Shown: piece after piece, positions 50,384 to 60,806 of the stretch
Position numbering within the stretch: position 1 is the first letter of the stretch
How the letters are laid out: every line of letters starts with the position of its first letter
From: Eubacteriales bacterium
Lineage (GTDB): Bacteria > Bacillota > Clostridia > Lachnospirales > Lachnospiraceae
Reading direction: 5' to 3'
Length of the DNA: 64,000 nucleotides
NCBI GenBank assembly: GCA_030524585.1
Contig: JAUNGJ010000005.1
Coordinates: 1 to 64,000, forward strand
Position numbers and translations under genes: made by a program
Notes under the pieces: model-generated
The model's input: only the letters and a program-made list of their open reading frames with translations
What the model was told of the DNA's origin: nothing
Database searches by the model: none

Positions 50384-51592
50384 CTATTCTGCTGTCAGTT
50401 CATAATTTCTTGTTGTGACACCGCTCAGCCGTCCTTTTCCATTTACCAAAACAGCCTTAAAAATCGTTGACCCTTCTGGCATACTGATTGGTCCTGTATA
50501 GATCTCGGATTCATCTGTCGGCTCGCTTTCATCCATTGTATAATAAGCCGTATATCCATCCGGAACTATAATACTGATCTCCATCGGTGAATCGTACTGT
50601 CCTGTTGATGGAGATACCGCAGGTGCATCCTCGATCGGAAATTCTACAGTATAAGTCTTTGTTATGGTCAGACTTGGTATTTCTTTTTTGTTTACAGAAA
50701 CAGCTTTAATTACATTTTCACCTTCGGATATCTGAATCGGCTCTTCATATTTCACGCGGGTATCTGAATAGAAGGGATCGCTTCCATCAGTGGTATAATA
50801 AATGGTTTCTTCGTCAGATTCCAGTGACAGCTGCTGAACATCTTCAAAGATTTCTTCGTCATCCAGACTGAATGCCGGTGTTTCTGCCGCATAATCCGAC
50901 AGTTTTTTCGCAACATCCTTTCTTGCCTCATCCAGAAGCAGAGGAATCTCTCCCTGCTGACTAACCGCAATATAGTAAGAAAAACATGCCTCATAAACCT
51001 CTGCACTGTCCGAGTATTTATCCACTGCATTTAACAGCAGAGTTTCTGCCTTTTCCGGGGCATTCTGAGCCAGATAAAGCTCTGTTAATCCCTCGTAGGC
51101 GTCTGCCTTCTTAGGCTTTTTCTTTACTGCTTTCTGAAAATATTCTTCTGCCTGACTATACTCTTTTTTCTGTAAGGCTTTATATCCTTTATTTACCCTT
51201 GCGCCATAAGAAAACTGATACAGAACCACTCCTAATATCAAAGCAGCAACTGCAACCATTCCCAAAATAATCATTGCACGCAGTCTCTTTTTCTTTTTCA
51301 TTGCCCGTCTGCGTTCTGCCTGTCTTCTTCTCTGTTCCGGAGTCATCTGCCTTTTACCCGGGTCCGCAGAGGTACGCCTGGTATTACCGGACGTACGGCC
51401 TTTCTGACTATTTCCGGCTCTGTATTCATAATCATCCAGCGGCGCTTTAGAGCCGTCAATAGCTCCCTTAACCTGAGCGGCAAGAACTTCATCCAGAGGG
51501 TTGTAATCCGGCACAATACGAATCTCTTCCCCACAGGCTCTGCATTTAAGTGCGCCATCGGGAATAACTGCACCACAACGTCTGCATTTCAT
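50384..51592 (-). CDS. Zinc-ribbon, TPR and chitobiase-C-terminal-like repeat membrane protein
   Basis: A 402-residue protein in four parts. Residues 3-22 form a double CxxC zinc ribbon (CRRCGAVIPDGALKCRACGE). A basic linker is followed by one span (about 108-130). Then TPR-like repeats (about 130-220; KGYKALQKKEYSQAEEYFQKA, YEGLTELYLAQNAPEKAE). The end holds two chitobiase/hexosaminidase C-terminal-like beta units (ETIYYTTDGSDPF and YTAYYTMDESEPT). So a cytoplasmic zinc ribbon is joined to an outside domain. Function unknown; the same architecture occurs in Lachnospiraceae. Follows folD by 15 bases, ends at a strong terminator. Confidence 0.82.
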   Translation of the reverse strand: MKCRRCGAVIPDGALKCRACGEEIRIVPDYNPLDEVLAAQVKGAIDGSKAPLDDYEYRAGNSQKGRTSGNTRRTSADPGKRQMTPEQRRRQAERRRAMKKKKRLRAMIILGMVAVAALILGVVLYQFSYGARVNKGYKALQKKEYSQAEEYFQKAVKKKPKKADAYEGLTELYLAQNAPEKAETLLLNAVDKYSDSAEVYEACFSYYIAVSQQGEIPLLLDEARKDVAKKLSDYAAETPAFSLDDEEIFEDVQQLSLESDEETIYYTTDGSDPFYSDTRVKYEEPIQISEGENVIKAVSVNKKEIPSLTITKTYTVEFPIEDAPAVSPSTGQYDSPMEISIIVPDGYTAYYTMDESEPTDESEIYTGPISMPEGSTIFKAVLVNGKGRLSGVTTRNYELTAE

Positions 51593-51607
51593 AGCTTATG
51601 GCACCTC

Positions 51608-52447
51608 CTACTTCTCCGCTGCCGTAACACAATTATACATCAGCATGGCAATTGTCATCGGTCCCACACCTCCCGGTACCGGAGTAATTGCTGATACCTT
51701 ATCTTTTACATCCTCAAAGTCTACATCGCCGCACAGCTTATTCTCAGCATTTCTATGCATACCGACATCGATCACAACCGCGCCGTCTTTTACAAAATCT
51801 CTGGTCACAAACTTTGCCTTACCAATCGCAACCACCAAAATATCTGCTCTTCTGGTAACTTCTCTTAGATTCTCTGTCCGGGAATGGGTAATTGTAACGG
51901 TTCCATTTTCGCGCAAAAGCAAAATGGACATCGGTTTTCCCACAATGTTGCTTCTTCCCATAACGACACATTCTTTGCCTGCAATTTCGATTCCCGAACG
52001 CTTTAAAAGCTGAATAATACCAGCCGGAGTGCAGGAAACAAAGCCCGGCTCTCCGATACACAGGCGCCCAACGCTTTCCGGATGGAAACCATCAACATCC
52101 TTATCCGGAGAAATGGTTCGAATAATCACATCAGCATCTATATGCTTCGGGAGAGGAAGCTGTACCAGAATCCCATTTACTTTCTCATTTCCATTCAGCT
52201 CTTCTACCAGAGACACCAGTGCTTCTTCCGTCGTTTCTTCCGGAAGCTCATAAGAAAGAGATTCAATGCCTACATATGCGCAGGCCTTTTTCTTATTATT
52301 CACATAAATAGTGGAGGCCGGATCTTTTCCCACCTGAATAACGGCAAGACAGACCGTCTTTCCCTCTTCTTTTAGTCTGCTGACTTTTTCTTTTAGCTCG
52401 TCTTTAATTTCTGTAGATATTTTCTTTCCATCAATTAGCTGCGGCAT
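51608..52447 (-). CDS. folD: Bifunctional methylenetetrahydrofolate dehydrogenase/cyclohydrolase
   Basis: A 279-residue enzyme that interconverts methylene-, methenyl- and formyl-tetrahydrofolate with NADP. Conserved STIYVNNKKKACAYVGI holds the catalytic Lys, GILVQLPLPKHID and PDKDVDGFHP follow, and the nucleotide loop is VVMGRSNIVGKPMSILL; the end PVPGGVGPMTIAMLM is diagnostic. Start ATG 52447 has aagggg. It lies 12 bases after fhs and they act in sequence on one-carbon units, part of acetogenesis-type and purine/thymidylate routes. Confidence 0.97.
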   Translation of the reverse strand: MPQLIDGKKISTEIKDELKEKVSRLKEEGKTVCLAVIQVGKDPASTIYVNNKKKACAYVGIESLSYELPEETTEEALVSLVEELNGNEKVNGILVQLPLPKHIDADVIIRTISPDKDVDGFHPESVGRLCIGEPGFVSCTPAGIIQLLKRSGIEIAGKECVVMGRSNIVGKPMSILLLRENGTVTITHSRTENLREVTRRADILVVAIGKAKFVTRDFVKDGAVVIDVGMHRNAENKLCGDVDFEDVKDKVSAITPVPGGVGPMTIAMLMYNCVTAAEK

Positions 52448-52459
52448 ATCTTTCTCCCC

Positions 52460-54130
52460 TTAAAATAGTCCTGTAATCTTTCCGTCTTCAGATACGTCAA
52501 TTCCGTTTGCAGCCGGAACCTTAGGAAGTCCTGGCATCGTCATGATTGCGCCTGTCAGGGCAACTACGAATCCTGCACCGGCACTGACATATACTTCACG
52601 GATATGAATATCAAAATCTGTCGGTCTTCCCAGCTTCTTTGCATCATCCGACAGCGAATACTGATTCTTTGCCATACAGATTGGAAGATTTCCAAACCCA
52701 AGACTTTCAATCTTGGCAAGCTGTCTTTCAGCGGCCGGCTCGTAAATCACGCTTCTTGCGCCATAGATTTCACGGGAAATCGTCTCAATTTTCTCTTTCA
52801 GTGAAAGCTCATCTTCATATAATGTGTGGAAATGGCTCTCCTTATTCTCCAGCGTTTCCAATACCTTCTCGGCCAGTGCAATTCCGCCTTCGCCGCCTTT
52901 TTCCCAGACTTCGGACAGTGCAAACTCGCAGCCTCTTTCCTGACAGAATTTACGGATATACTCGTTCTCGGCTTCTGTATCTGTTATAAATGAATTCAGG
53001 GTTACAACAACCGGCACGTCATATTTCTGAATATTCTCAATGTGTTTTTCCAGATTCACGATACCCCGTGCCAAAGCCTCCAGATTCTCTTCTCCCAGAT
53101 CAGCCCTGGCTACGCCGCCGTTGTACTTCAATGCGCGAACTGTTGCGACCAGCACAACCGCATCCGGCTTAAGATGTGCCTTGCGGCATTTGATATCCAG
53201 GAATTTTTCTGCCCCCAGATCCGCGCCAAATCCGGCTTCTGTAATGGTAATGTCGGCCAGTTTCAGAGCCATTTTTGTTGCACGTACACTGTTACAGCCA
53301 TGAGCAATATTCGCAAACGGACCGCCATGTACCAATGCGGGTGTATGCTCCAGTGTCTGAATCAGATTCGGCTTGATCGCATCTTTCAGAAGTGCGGTCA
53401 TCGCACCTGTAGCATTCAGCTGATCTGCAGTCACAGGCTCACCCTTAAAATTATAAGCAACAATGATACGTCCCAGACGTTCCTTCAGATCATTGATATC
53501 ATCTGCCAGACAGAGAATTGCCATGATCTCAGAAGCCACCGTGATAACGAAATGGTCTTCTCTCACCATACCGTCCATCTTATTGCCAAGTCCTACAACA
53601 ATATTTCTTAAATTCCGGTCATTCATATCCAGGCAGCGTTTCCATACAACCTGTCTCGGGTCGATTCCCAGTTCATTGCCCTGCTGAATATGATTATCAA
53701 GAAGCGCGGCAAGCAGATTATTGGCAGATGTAATCGCATGAAAATCGCCTGTAAAATGGAGATTAAGATCCTCCATCGGCACTACCTGCGCATATCCGCC
53801 GCCCGCAGCTCCGCCTTTAATTCCAAAACACGGACCCAGTGAAGGCTCTCTGAGAGCAATGATTGCCTTTTTATTTAGTTTTGCCATTGCCTGTCCAAGA
53901 CCAACTGTTGTAGTTGTCTTACCCTCGCCGGCAGGAGTTGGATTGATAGCTGTTACGAGTACCAGCTTACCATCCGGATTATTCTTTGTCTTCTCATAGA
54001 CGTCATCAGAAAGTTTTGCCTTGTATTTTCCGTAAAATTCCAGATCCTCCTCTGAAATTCCAATGGATGCCGCAACTTCCTTAATATGAATCATATTAGC
54101 TTCCTGAGCGATTTGAATATCTGATTTCAT
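52460..54130 (-). CDS. fhs: Formate--tetrahydrofolate ligase
   Basis: ATP-dependent activation of formate to 10-formyl-tetrahydrofolate. The 556 residues from ATG 54130 ([20 protein letters not shown]) match the family length; aggggaaag precedes it, and the frame further upstream to 54205 overlaps ftsK and lacks a site. ATP loop [43 protein letters not shown] and [15 protein letters not shown] are hallmarks. It sits after ftsK by 46 bases, ahead of folD. Presence suggests either acetogenic or formate-assimilating metabolism, not resolved here. Confidence 0.97.
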   Translation of the reverse strand: MKSDIQIAQEANMIHIKEVAASIGISEEDLEFYGKYKAKLSDDVYEKTKNNPDGKLVLVTAINPTPAGEGKTTTTVGLGQAMAKLNKKAIIALREPSLGPCFGIKGGAAGGGYAQVVPMEDLNLHFTGDFHAITSANNLLAALLDNHIQQGNELGIDPRQVVWKRCLDMNDRNLRNIVVGLGNKMDGMVREDHFVITVASEIMAILCLADDINDLKERLGRIIVAYNFKGEPVTADQLNATGAMTALLKDAIKPNLIQTLEHTPALVHGGPFANIAHGCNSVRATKMALKLADITITEAGFGADLGAEKFLDIKCRKAHLKPDAVVLVATVRALKYNGGVARADLGEENLEALARGIVNLEKHIENIQKYDVPVVVTLNSFITDTEAENEYIRKFCQERGCEFALSEVWEKGGEGGIALAEKVLETLENKESHFHTLYEDELSLKEKIETISREIYGARSVIYEPAAERQLAKIESLGFGNLPICMAKNQYSLSDDAKKLGRPTDFDIHIREVYVSAGAGFVVALTGAIMTMPGLPKVPAANGIDVSEDGKITGLF

Positions 54131-54176
54131 CTTTCCCCTGTCCTTTCGTTTCAATATCCTTGTGATAATAGTTTCT

Positions 54177-56594
54177 CTATATGTATTCGTCAATGTACTG
54201 CTCAAATTCTTCCATTGACATTAATACCTTTCTTGGTTTTGTACCCTCTTCCGGTCCGACGACCCCGGCCTCGCACAGCTGATCCATGATTCTTGCGGCA
54301 CGGTTAAAGCCAATCTTAAACACCCGCTGAAGCATTCCGATAGATGCCTTTTCTTTTTCAATAATAAACCTGCCGGCATCTACAAAATAGGTGTCACGAT
54401 CACTTCCCGCAGTTCCATCGCTGCCAGCCATTGCAGTTCCCGCCGCACTGGAATTCATATGTTCTTCTACCTCCTGGCTGTAATCGGCATCTCCGTTCGT
54501 CTCTTTGAGAAAATCTACGACATTCTGTACCTCTTTGTCAGAAACAAAAGCTCCCTGTACCCGGGCAGGCTTTTGATAGCCGCTGGGATAGAAAAGCATA
54601 TCACCCTTTCCAAGCAGTTTTTCGGCGCCATTCATATCAATGATGGTTCTGGAATCCACTCCTGATGAGACTGAAAATGCAATTCTGGAGGGCATATTCG
54701 CCTTAATCAAGCCGGTGATGACATTGACAGACGGTCGCTGGGTGGCTATTACAAGATGAATTCCCGCTGCACGTGCAAGCTGTGCAAGACGGCAGATCGC
54801 ATCCTCCACTTCTCCCGGTGCCACCATCATAAGATCTGCAAGCTCGTCCACAATGATGACAATCTGCGGAAGCTTTGAAGGCAGACTGCCGCTTTCATCC
54901 GGCTCCATTCTGTCAACCTTCTCATTATATCCCTTCATATCCCGAACCTGATAGCCTGCAAATAGTCCATATCTTCGCATCATCTCAGTTACTGCCCAGT
55001 TCAGGGCCCCGGCTGCTTTCTTTGGATCTGTAACCACTGGGATCATCAGATGGGGAATGCCGTTGTATACACTGAGCTCTACCACCTTCGGGTCGATCAT
55101 AATCAATTTGACTTCTTCCGGGGTTGCCTTATAGAGAATACTCATAATCAGTGTATTGATACACACCGATTTACCGGAACCGGTAGCGCCGGCCACAAGC
55201 AGATGAGGCATCTTTGCAATATCTGCCACCACTACCTGCCCGGCTATATCTCTTCCTGCCGCAAAAGAGATCTTTGATTTGCTCTCCCTAAAATCCTTAG
55301 TTTCCAACAGGTCTCTTAACATTACCGTAGAATTCTCTTTATTCGGAACCTCGATTCCCACTGCCGCTTTACCGGGAATCGGTGCCTCAATTCGAATATC
55401 CGCCGCTGCCAGATTCAATTTAATGTCATCGGCAAGACCTACGATCTTGCTTACCTTCACGCCCTGCTCCGGCTGAAGCTCATATCTGGTTACAGAAGGT
55501 CCACAGCTTACATTGGTCACAGTCACATTTACTCCAAAACTGTGAAGTGTATCCTGAAGCTTCATTGCTGTCTCCCGCAAGTGTGCGTCTGAATCGCCAT
55601 TGCCTTTCTTACCTCTCTTCAGTAAAGACATTGCAGGGAACCGGTACGGCTTCTTCGGACGTTCATTTCCCTTTGCTGCAGCCTGTTCGATATCAGCCGT
55701 CTCTTTGGCAAGCTCTTCTGCCCCTGCCCGCGTCCTGCTCTTTTTTGTCTGCACAGGCTTCTCGCTCTGCAGCTGCTGTATCTCTGCCTCCGCAAAAGGA
55801 TCCGGAAGCTCCTCTGTAAGCTCCGGTTCAGGAACCGCCGCCCGGTTAATCACAAAATCCGGCTGTTTCGCCGCAGGCTCCTCCTCTGGCTTAAGCTCCC
55901 TGATCTCCGGGGATTTCTTGGTAAGAGTCGTGTCAAAAGAGACACCTTTCACCCGTCTGTCCTTGCGCTTGGTTTTGGAGCTTTTCATTTCTTTTGGGGC
56001 TTCCTTCTGCTCCTTTATGCGAAGCTCCTGGCGTTCTCTTGCCGCCTCTTTTCTTCTTGCACTGCCTTCCTTCGCTTTTTCATATGCTCTGTCGCTCTGT
56101 GTCCTGACACCCTTCAGCACAGATTTACCAGTAATGATTACCATACAGATAATCATAAGTATAATCAGCACTACATATGTACCGATAACACCGAATGCCG
56201 GTGTCATCATTCCGGCAAGTGTTTCACCAAGGGAACCACCCGCCTTTGAAATCATTTCAAACAGACTGCAGAGCAGTACAAATAAAACGATCGTACCTGC
56301 CGTCTTAATGTGGGCAATCCGGTTCTGCTTATTCGACAGAGAAAATGATACCCCGCCAAACAATAAAAACGGCACCAGATAGGCCGCCGCACCAAATACT
56401 TCCATAAGAAATGATGAGACAGCATCCCCCACACTGCCGCCAAATCCAAAATTGCTGAGCAGCAGCAGGATACTCACCGCCAGCGTTATCCATATAATAA
56501 TCTCATCAATTACAAAATTCTCTCCCGGTTTATTTGCTTTATTTGTCTTCTTCGTCTTTTTCGGATCTGTTCTCTTCTTAGACTTCGAAGCCAT
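54177..56594 (-). CDS. DNA translocase FtsK/SpoIIIE
   Basis: An 805-residue DNA pump for chromosome segregation at the septum, and in spore formers into the forespore. Four N-terminal spans (about 28-50, 70-90, 98-120, 135-160), a Lys/Glu-rich linker (170-300), then the motor with Walker [15 protein letters not shown] and Walker [17 protein letters not shown], and the C-terminal gamma winged helix ([37 protein letters not shown]) for DNA-orientation reading. Start ATG 56594 has aaggggga. Promoter at 56663-56691. First gene of the unit through fhs, folD and the TPR gene. Confidence 0.95.
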   Translation of the reverse strand: MASKSKKRTDPKKTKKTNKANKPGENFVIDEIIIWITLAVSILLLLSNFGFGGSVGDAVSSFLMEVFGAAAYLVPFLLFGGVSFSLSNKQNRIAHIKTAGTIVLFVLLCSLFEMISKAGGSLGETLAGMMTPAFGVIGTYVVLIILMIICMVIITGKSVLKGVRTQSDRAYEKAKEGSARRKEAARERQELRIKEQKEAPKEMKSSKTKRKDRRVKGVSFDTTLTKKSPEIRELKPEEEPAAKQPDFVINRAAVPEPELTEELPDPFAEAEIQQLQSEKPVQTKKSRTRAGAEELAKETADIEQAAAKGNERPKKPYRFPAMSLLKRGKKGNGDSDAHLRETAMKLQDTLHSFGVNVTVTNVSCGPSVTRYELQPEQGVKVSKIVGLADDIKLNLAAADIRIEAPIPGKAAVGIEVPNKENSTVMLRDLLETKDFRESKSKISFAAGRDIAGQVVVADIAKMPHLLVAGATGSGKSVCINTLIMSILYKATPEEVKLIMIDPKVVELSVYNGIPHLMIPVVTDPKKAAGALNWAVTEMMRRYGLFAGYQVRDMKGYNEKVDRMEPDESGSLPSKLPQIVIIVDELADLMMVAPGEVEDAICRLAQLARAAGIHLVIATQRPSVNVITGLIKANMPSRIAFSVSSGVDSRTIIDMNGAEKLLGKGDMLFYPSGYQKPARVQGAFVSDKEVQNVVDFLKETNGDADYSQEVEEHMNSSAAGTAMAGSDGTAGSDRDTYFVDAGRFIIEKEKASIGMLQRVFKIGFNRAARIMDQLCEAGVVGPEEGTKPRKVLMSMEEFEQYIDEYI

Positions 56595-56662
56595 ATAACT
56601 TCCCCCTTATTAATATCGTTTGTGCTAAATGTAATTTTAACAAAGTAACACATACTATATTT

Positions 56663-56691
56663 AGTATATCATTTTTGAAAGGGGCTGTCAT
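56663..56691 (-). promoter_or_regulatory. Promoter of ftsK, extended -10
   Basis: Minus-strand ATGACA (56686-56691), 17-base spacer, TATACT (56663-56668) preceded by TGA, an extended -10. The -35 lies ten bases beyond the tepA stop codon (56701). Confidence 0.75.
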
Positions 56692-56700
56692 TATTTAAAT

Positions 56701-57444
56701 TCATCTATTTTTACTCTTTGCATCAATCATTTCATGCAATTTGCACAGCGCATCGCTCATTCCGCCGACTTCGTCGATCAGCCCTTCTTCTACGGCCTCA
56801 TGCCCCTCCAGAAGAGTCCCCACGTCTTTGACTAATTGAGTCGGATTCAGCATCAGTTCCTCAATCCGCTCCTTAGACATTCTGGAATGTTTGGCCAGAA
56901 ATCCGGTAATACGGTCCTGTGTCCGTTCCATGTTTCTGAAGCTCTGCATCACGCCAATAAACATTCCGTTCGAGCGAACCGGATGAATAATCATGGTTCC
57001 ACTCGGCACAATAAAGGAGTAGTCTGCCGATACCGCAAGCGGACCGCCGATGGAATGACTTCCGCCAAGCACGAGTGATACGGTTGGCTTGCTTAAGGAG
57101 GCAATCATTTCTGCAATAGAGAGCCCTGCCTCTACATCGCCTCCCAATGTGTTCAGCAAAATCAAAAGTCCATCGATTTCATCACTGTCCTCGATTTCTG
57201 CAAGCATAGGAAGCAAATGTTCGTACTTCGTAGCTTTCGTACTGCCGCTAACTGCTTCATGGCCTTCAATTTCTCCAATAATTGTAATTAACTTAATATG
57301 ATGTCTGGATGAATTTTCTTCCAGATTCATCGTCCCCATCTCTTTGATCTGTTCATTTTTCTTTTCTTCTGTTTCTGCCGTCTGACCTTCCCGGTCTTTT
57401 CCGGTGCGGTTACAGTCGTTCTCACTGTCATGATTTCTATACAT
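56701..57444 (-). CDS. ClpP-like protease TepA (translocation-enhancing) family
   Basis: A 247-residue cytoplasmic serine protease-like protein of the ClpP/SDH superfamily, YqeZ/TepA branch. After a charged head (to about residue 60) the domain has LLILLNTLGGDVEAGLSIAEMI, GGSHSIGGPLAVSADYSFIVPSG with the likely nucleophilic Ser, and MIIHPVR with the likely His. Start ATG 57444 has ggaggtg; the longer frame lacks one. The ribosome site is inside a terminator-like hairpin (57445-57479), so expression may depend on folding and metY readthrough. It precedes the ftsK promoter. Confidence 0.9.
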   Translation of the reverse strand: MYRNHDSENDCNRTGKDREGQTAETEEKKNEQIKEMGTMNLEENSSRHHIKLITIIGEIEGHEAVSGSTKATKYEHLLPMLAEIEDSDEIDGLLILLNTLGGDVEAGLSIAEMIASLSKPTVSLVLGGSHSIGGPLAVSADYSFIVPSGTMIIHPVRSNGMFIGVMQSFRNMERTQDRITGFLAKHSRMSKERIEELMLNPTQLVKDVGTLLEGHEAVEEGLIDEVGGMSDALCKLHEMIDAKSKNR

Positions 57445-57479
57445 AAAAACACCTCCATACCGTCTAGTATGGAAGTGTT
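57445..57479 (-). terminator. Terminator of metY containing the tepA ribosome site
   Basis: AACACTTCCATAC (minus strand, 57479-57467) pairs with GTATGGAGGTGTT (57460-57448), 13 bp with one G-U pair and a 6-base loop, followed by TTT then the tepA ATG (57444). The only ribosome site, GGAGG, is inside the 3' arm. Confidence 0.8.
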
Positions 57480-57487
57480 TAAAAAAA

Positions 57488-58768
57488 TTATACCTGTTCC
57501 AGTGCCTGTCTGACATCTGCAATAATATCTTCTGCGTTCTCAAGTCCTACGCTGAAACGAATCAGATCCGGCTGAACTCCTGCCTCTATAAGCTCCTGCT
57601 CATTCATCTGACGATGCGTGTGGCTTGCAGGATGAAGCACACAGCTTCTTGCATCCGCAACATGGGTCACAATAGCCACCATCTTTAGGCTGTCCATCAT
57701 CTTGACAGAAGCATCTCTTCCACCCTTTAAGCCAAAGGTCAGAACACCACAGGTTCCATTTGGCATATATTTCTGCGCAAGATCATAATACTTATCACCT
57801 TCCAGGCCGGGATAGTTTACCCATGCGACTTTTTCATGGCTCTGCAAATATTTCGCTACGGTAAGTGCATTCTCACAGTGTCTCGGCATGCGAAGATGGA
57901 GTGTCTCAAGTCCCAGATTCAAAAGAAATGCATTCTGCGGCGACTGAATTGACCCCAGGTCTCTCATCAACTGCGAGGTTGCCTTCGTAATATAGGCTCC
58001 TTTTCCAAATTTCTGTGTGTAAATAATTCCGTGATAGGTCTCGTCCGGTGTGGTAAGTCCCGGAAACTTCTCTGCATGGGCTTCCCAATCAAAATTGCCG
58101 CTATCAACGATTGCTCCGCCTACACAGGTCGCATGTCCATCCATGTACTTTGTAGTGGAATGAGTAATAATATCCACTCCCCACTCAAAAGGCCGGCAGT
58201 TGATCGGTGTCGCAAAGGTATTATCTACAATAAATGGTACGCCATGAGCGTGCGCCGCCTCTGCAAACTTCTCAAAATCGAGCACTACCAGCGCCGGATT
58301 AGCAATAGATTCTCCAAATACCGCCTTTGTGTTCTCCTGAAATACCGCGTTCAGTTCTTCCTCGCTGCAATCCGGATCTACAAAAGTCGCATCCACTCCC
58401 ATCTTCTTGATCGTGTGTGCAAACAAATTATATGTACCGCCATAGAGCGCGGAAGCACATACTATGTGATCTCCTTTCTCCGCAATATTCATGATTGCAT
58501 AGAAATTGGCTGCCTGTCCGGAGGATGTAAGCATCGCAGCCACTCCTCCCTCCAGATCACAGATCTTCGCTGCCACCGCGTCATTGGTAGGATTCTGCAG
58601 TCTGGTATAAAAGTATCCGCTGTCCTCCAGATCAAACAGACGTCCCATCTGGTCGCTGGTGCTGTATTTGAAGGTGGTACTCTGATAGATTGGTAAAACT
58701 CTCGGTTCTCCATTCTGCGGCTCATACCCGGATTGGATACATTTTGTCTCAATCTTATAATTACTCAT
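57488..58768 (-). CDS. O-acetylhomoserine aminocarboxypropyltransferase (sulfhydrylase)
   Basis: PLP enzyme of 426 residues joining O-acetylhomoserine with sulfide or methanethiol in methionine synthesis (MetY type). PLP Lys is in THSTTKYMDGHAT; the loop YTRLQNPTNDAVAAKICDLEGGVAAMLTSSGQAA is the Cys/Met metabolism signature; FSVGLENAEDIIADVRQAL closes it. Start ATG 58768 has aaggagg; a GTG two codons before is less likely. It follows yebC by 14 bases. No SAM riboswitch or T-box leader is present because the gene is internal to the yebC unit. Ends at the hairpin 57445-57479. Confidence 0.93.
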   Translation of the reverse strand: MSNYKIETKCIQSGYEPQNGEPRVLPIYQSTTFKYSTSDQMGRLFDLEDSGYFYTRLQNPTNDAVAAKICDLEGGVAAMLTSSGQAANFYAIMNIAEKGDHIVCASALYGGTYNLFAHTIKKMGVDATFVDPDCSEEELNAVFQENTKAVFGESIANPALVVLDFEKFAEAAHAHGVPFIVDNTFATPINCRPFEWGVDIITHSTTKYMDGHATCVGGAIVDSGNFDWEAHAEKFPGLTTPDETYHGIIYTQKFGKGAYITKATSQLMRDLGSIQSPQNAFLLNLGLETLHLRMPRHCENALTVAKYLQSHEKVAWVNYPGLEGDKYYDLAQKYMPNGTCGVLTFGLKGGRDASVKMMDSLKMVAIVTHVADARSCVLHPASHTHRQMNEQELIEAGVQPDLIRFSVGLENAEDIIADVRQALEQV

Positions 58769-58782
58769 ATGCACCCTCCTTT

Positions 58783-59514
58783 TTATTCATCCCAGTTGTG
58801 ATAAACGTCCTGTACGTCATCGTCATCGTCCAGAAGATCCAGCGTCTTCTGAATGTTCTTAATATCTTCCTCGCTTGTCAGTTCCACATAGGTCTGGGGC
58901 AGTCTGGTCACCTGTGCGGACGCCATCTTGATTCCTGCTTCCTCCAGGGCCTCTCTCACGCTGCCGAAATCATCCGGATCCGTCAGAATCTCAAAACTGT
59001 CCTCTTCCTCTGCGAAATCCTCCGCTCCTGCGTCCAGCGCCTGCATCATCAGGTCATCCGCATCTCCCTCATACTCTTCCTTATCAACGATGATCTGTCC
59101 TTTTTTGTCAAACATAAAAGACACGCACCCCGGTGTTCCTACATTACCGCCGCCCTTGGTAAAGGCGCTCTTTACATTAGAAGCTGTACGGTTCTTGTTG
59201 TCCGTCAGTGTTTCTACGATAATCGCCGTACCGTTTGGGCCGTAGCCCTCATATGTAATATGCTCATAGTTGGCTGAGTTCGAATCTCCCGCCGCTTTCT
59301 TAATATTTCTTTCAATGGTGTCATTCGGCATATTGTTGGATTTCGCCTTGGCGATCACATCGCGAAGTCTGCTGTTATTTGCAGGATCTGCGCTTCCGCC
59401 TTCCTTGACCGCCACAGCAAGCTCCTTACCGATCTTTGTAAAAATCTTACCCTTTGCAGCATCATTCTTTTCCTTTTTATGCTTAATATTGGCAAATTTT
59501 GAATGTCCTGACAT
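58783..59514 (-). CDS. yebC: YebC/PmpR family protein (translation/transcription factor)
   Basis: A 243-residue Yeb[41 protein letters not shown] is the unmistakable start; the family forms three domains. Long regarded as DNA-binding regulators, and recent work links them to translation of difficult sequences. Start ATG 59514 follows aaggag; the upstream frame to 59565 is not supported. A promoter lies at 59556-59584. It is followed by metY. Confidence 0.96.
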   Translation of the reverse strand: MSGHSKFANIKHKKEKNDAAKGKIFTKIGKELAVAVKEGGSADPANNSRLRDVIAKAKSNNMPNDTIERNIKKAAGDSNSANYEHITYEGYGPNGTAIIVETLTDNKNRTASNVKSAFTKGGGNVGTPGCVSFMFDKKGQIIVDKEEYEGDADDLMMQALDAGAEDFAEEEDSFEILTDPDDFGSVREALEEAGIKMASAQVTRLPQTYVELTSEEDIKNIQKTLDLLDDDDDVQDVYHNWDE

Positions 59515-59555
59515 ACTTTCTCTCTCCTTGTCTCCTATATAAATCGTACGTTTGC

Positions 59556-59584
59556 ATTGTAGCACGCATCCTAAACTTTTTCAA
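59556..59584 (-). promoter_or_regulatory. Promoter of yebC-metY
   Basis: Minus-strand TTGAAA (59579-59584), 17-base spacer, TACAAT (59556-59561). The -35 lies in the last codons of the CBS gene. Confidence 0.7.
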
Positions 59585-60356
59585 TCTTTACTGACTGAAT
59601 TGCATTGTTATCTACTTCGAGAACGGTAAACAGATACCCCTCATATAGTACCGTACAGTGTTCATCCTCTCCCGGAATCCGGTCCAGCTGATGAATCAGG
59701 AAGCCGTTCAGCGTCTCATATTCCTCCTTGTCAAAGGAAATGTGAAGCAGATCTTCCAGATCCTCCAGATCCGTAAAGCCATACACCTCATAGGAGCCGT
59801 CTGCCCGCAGCTCAATTTCTTCTTCCTCATCGTCATATTCATCCATAATATTGCCGACGATCTCCTCCAGAATGTCCTCCATAGCCACAAGCCCGGATGT
59901 CTGACCATACTCATCAATCACAATTGCAATGTGATTCTTATCCGCCTGCATCTCTTTAAACAGCGTATCAATACTCTTTGTTTCCGGTATATATGCTACC
60001 GGCCGTATGTAATCACCCAGCTCCCGGATCGGCATCCGCCTGCATTTATCATCAAAATAGCAGGTCATTGCATCCCGAAGATGAAGAGTTCCCACAATTT
60101 CATCAATATCCTCTCTATAAATCGGAAATCTTGAAAAGGTTTCTTCCAGCATAAAATGAAGCGCATCCTCAAGGGTCTCTTTCTCATCGATTGCAACAAT
60201 GTCTCTCCTGTGAGTCATAATATCCTTGGCATCCTTATCCAAATATCTGACAATATTACGAATCAGCTTGGTTGCCTGGGTCCCGACCTGCTCTTTCTCA
60301 TCCTCTTCTTCCTGAAATATCTGTCTCATACGCTGAAACAAACTGCCATCTTCCAT
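59571..60356 (-). CDS. CorC/HlyC-type CBS domain protein without membrane domain
   Basis: A 261-residue soluble protein: two CBS motifs ([38 protein letters not shown] and [49 protein letters not shown]) and a C-terminal CorC_HlyC beta domain. Relatives with an N-terminal DUF21 membrane part are CNNM-type Mg/Co transporters; this one lacks it, like E. coli CorC. Adenine-nucleotide binding is likely. Start ATG 60356 has aaggag, 15 bases after mazF. Confidence 0.92.
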   Translation of the reverse strand: MEDGSLFQRMRQIFQEEEDEKEQVGTQATKLIRNIVRYLDKDAKDIMTHRRDIVAIDEKETLEDALHFMLEETFSRFPIYREDIDEIVGTLHLRDAMTCYFDDKCRRMPIRELGDYIRPVAYIPETKSIDTLFKEMQADKNHIAIVIDEYGQTSGLVAMEDILEEIVGNIMDEYDDEEEEIELRADGSYEVYGFTDLEDLEDLLHISFDKEEYETLNGFLIHQLDRIPGEDEHCTVLYEGYLFTVLEVDNNAIQSVKIEKV

Positions 60357-60371
60357 TCTTTTTACTCCTTT

Positions 60372-60719
60372 TTATGTATGAAGCTCAAGACTTACTCTGA
60401 TCGCCTCATCAACTTTATTCATTAGTTCTCTGTCCAGATGTCCTACCATATCTTTTAGTCTCTGCTTATCAATCGTACGAATCTGTTCCAGCAGTACCAC
60501 AGAATCCTTCACGATCTGACACCTTCTGGCATCAATCTCAATATGAGTAGGAAGCTTTGCCTTATTCATTCTGGATGTAATTGCTGCACAGATCACGGTT
60601 GGGCTGTGCCGGTTTCCAACATCATTCTGTATGATAAGAACCGGTCGGATTCCTCCCTGTTCCGAACCTACTACCGGGCTTAAATCTGCATAATAAATAT
60701 CTCCACGTCTAACCTGCAC
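60372..60719 (-). CDS. mazF: MazF/NdoA-type mRNA endoribonuclease toxin, no adjacent antitoxin
   Basis: A 115-residue PemK/MazF ribonuclease: [40 protein letters not shown] and [14 protein letters not shown]. Cleaves mRNA when unbound. The start is GTG 60719 with ggag twelve bases upstream. It follows alr by 87 bases, the Bacillus position of ndoAI-ndoA, but there is no room for an antitoxin gene there and none elsewhere in the window. It is in one transcript with alr and the CBS gene. Confidence 0.94.
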   Translation of the reverse strand: MQVRRGDIYYADLSPVVGSEQGGIRPVLIIQNDVGNRHSPTVICAAITSRMNKAKLPTHIEIDARRCQIVKDSVVLLEQIRTIDKQRLKDMVGHLDRELMNKVDEAIRVSLELHT

Positions 60720-60806
60720 TCTCTATTCACACTCCGATTTTCTAAGATAAAAGTATTATTTCCATCTTTCTCGGATGTATTCTGCACAGCTTAAATTTCA
60801 GGCATA

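Noticed and set aside
57488..58800. SAM riboswitch or T-box for metY
   Set aside because: Only 14 bases separate metY from yebC, and the 5' region of yebC is too short for such a leader.
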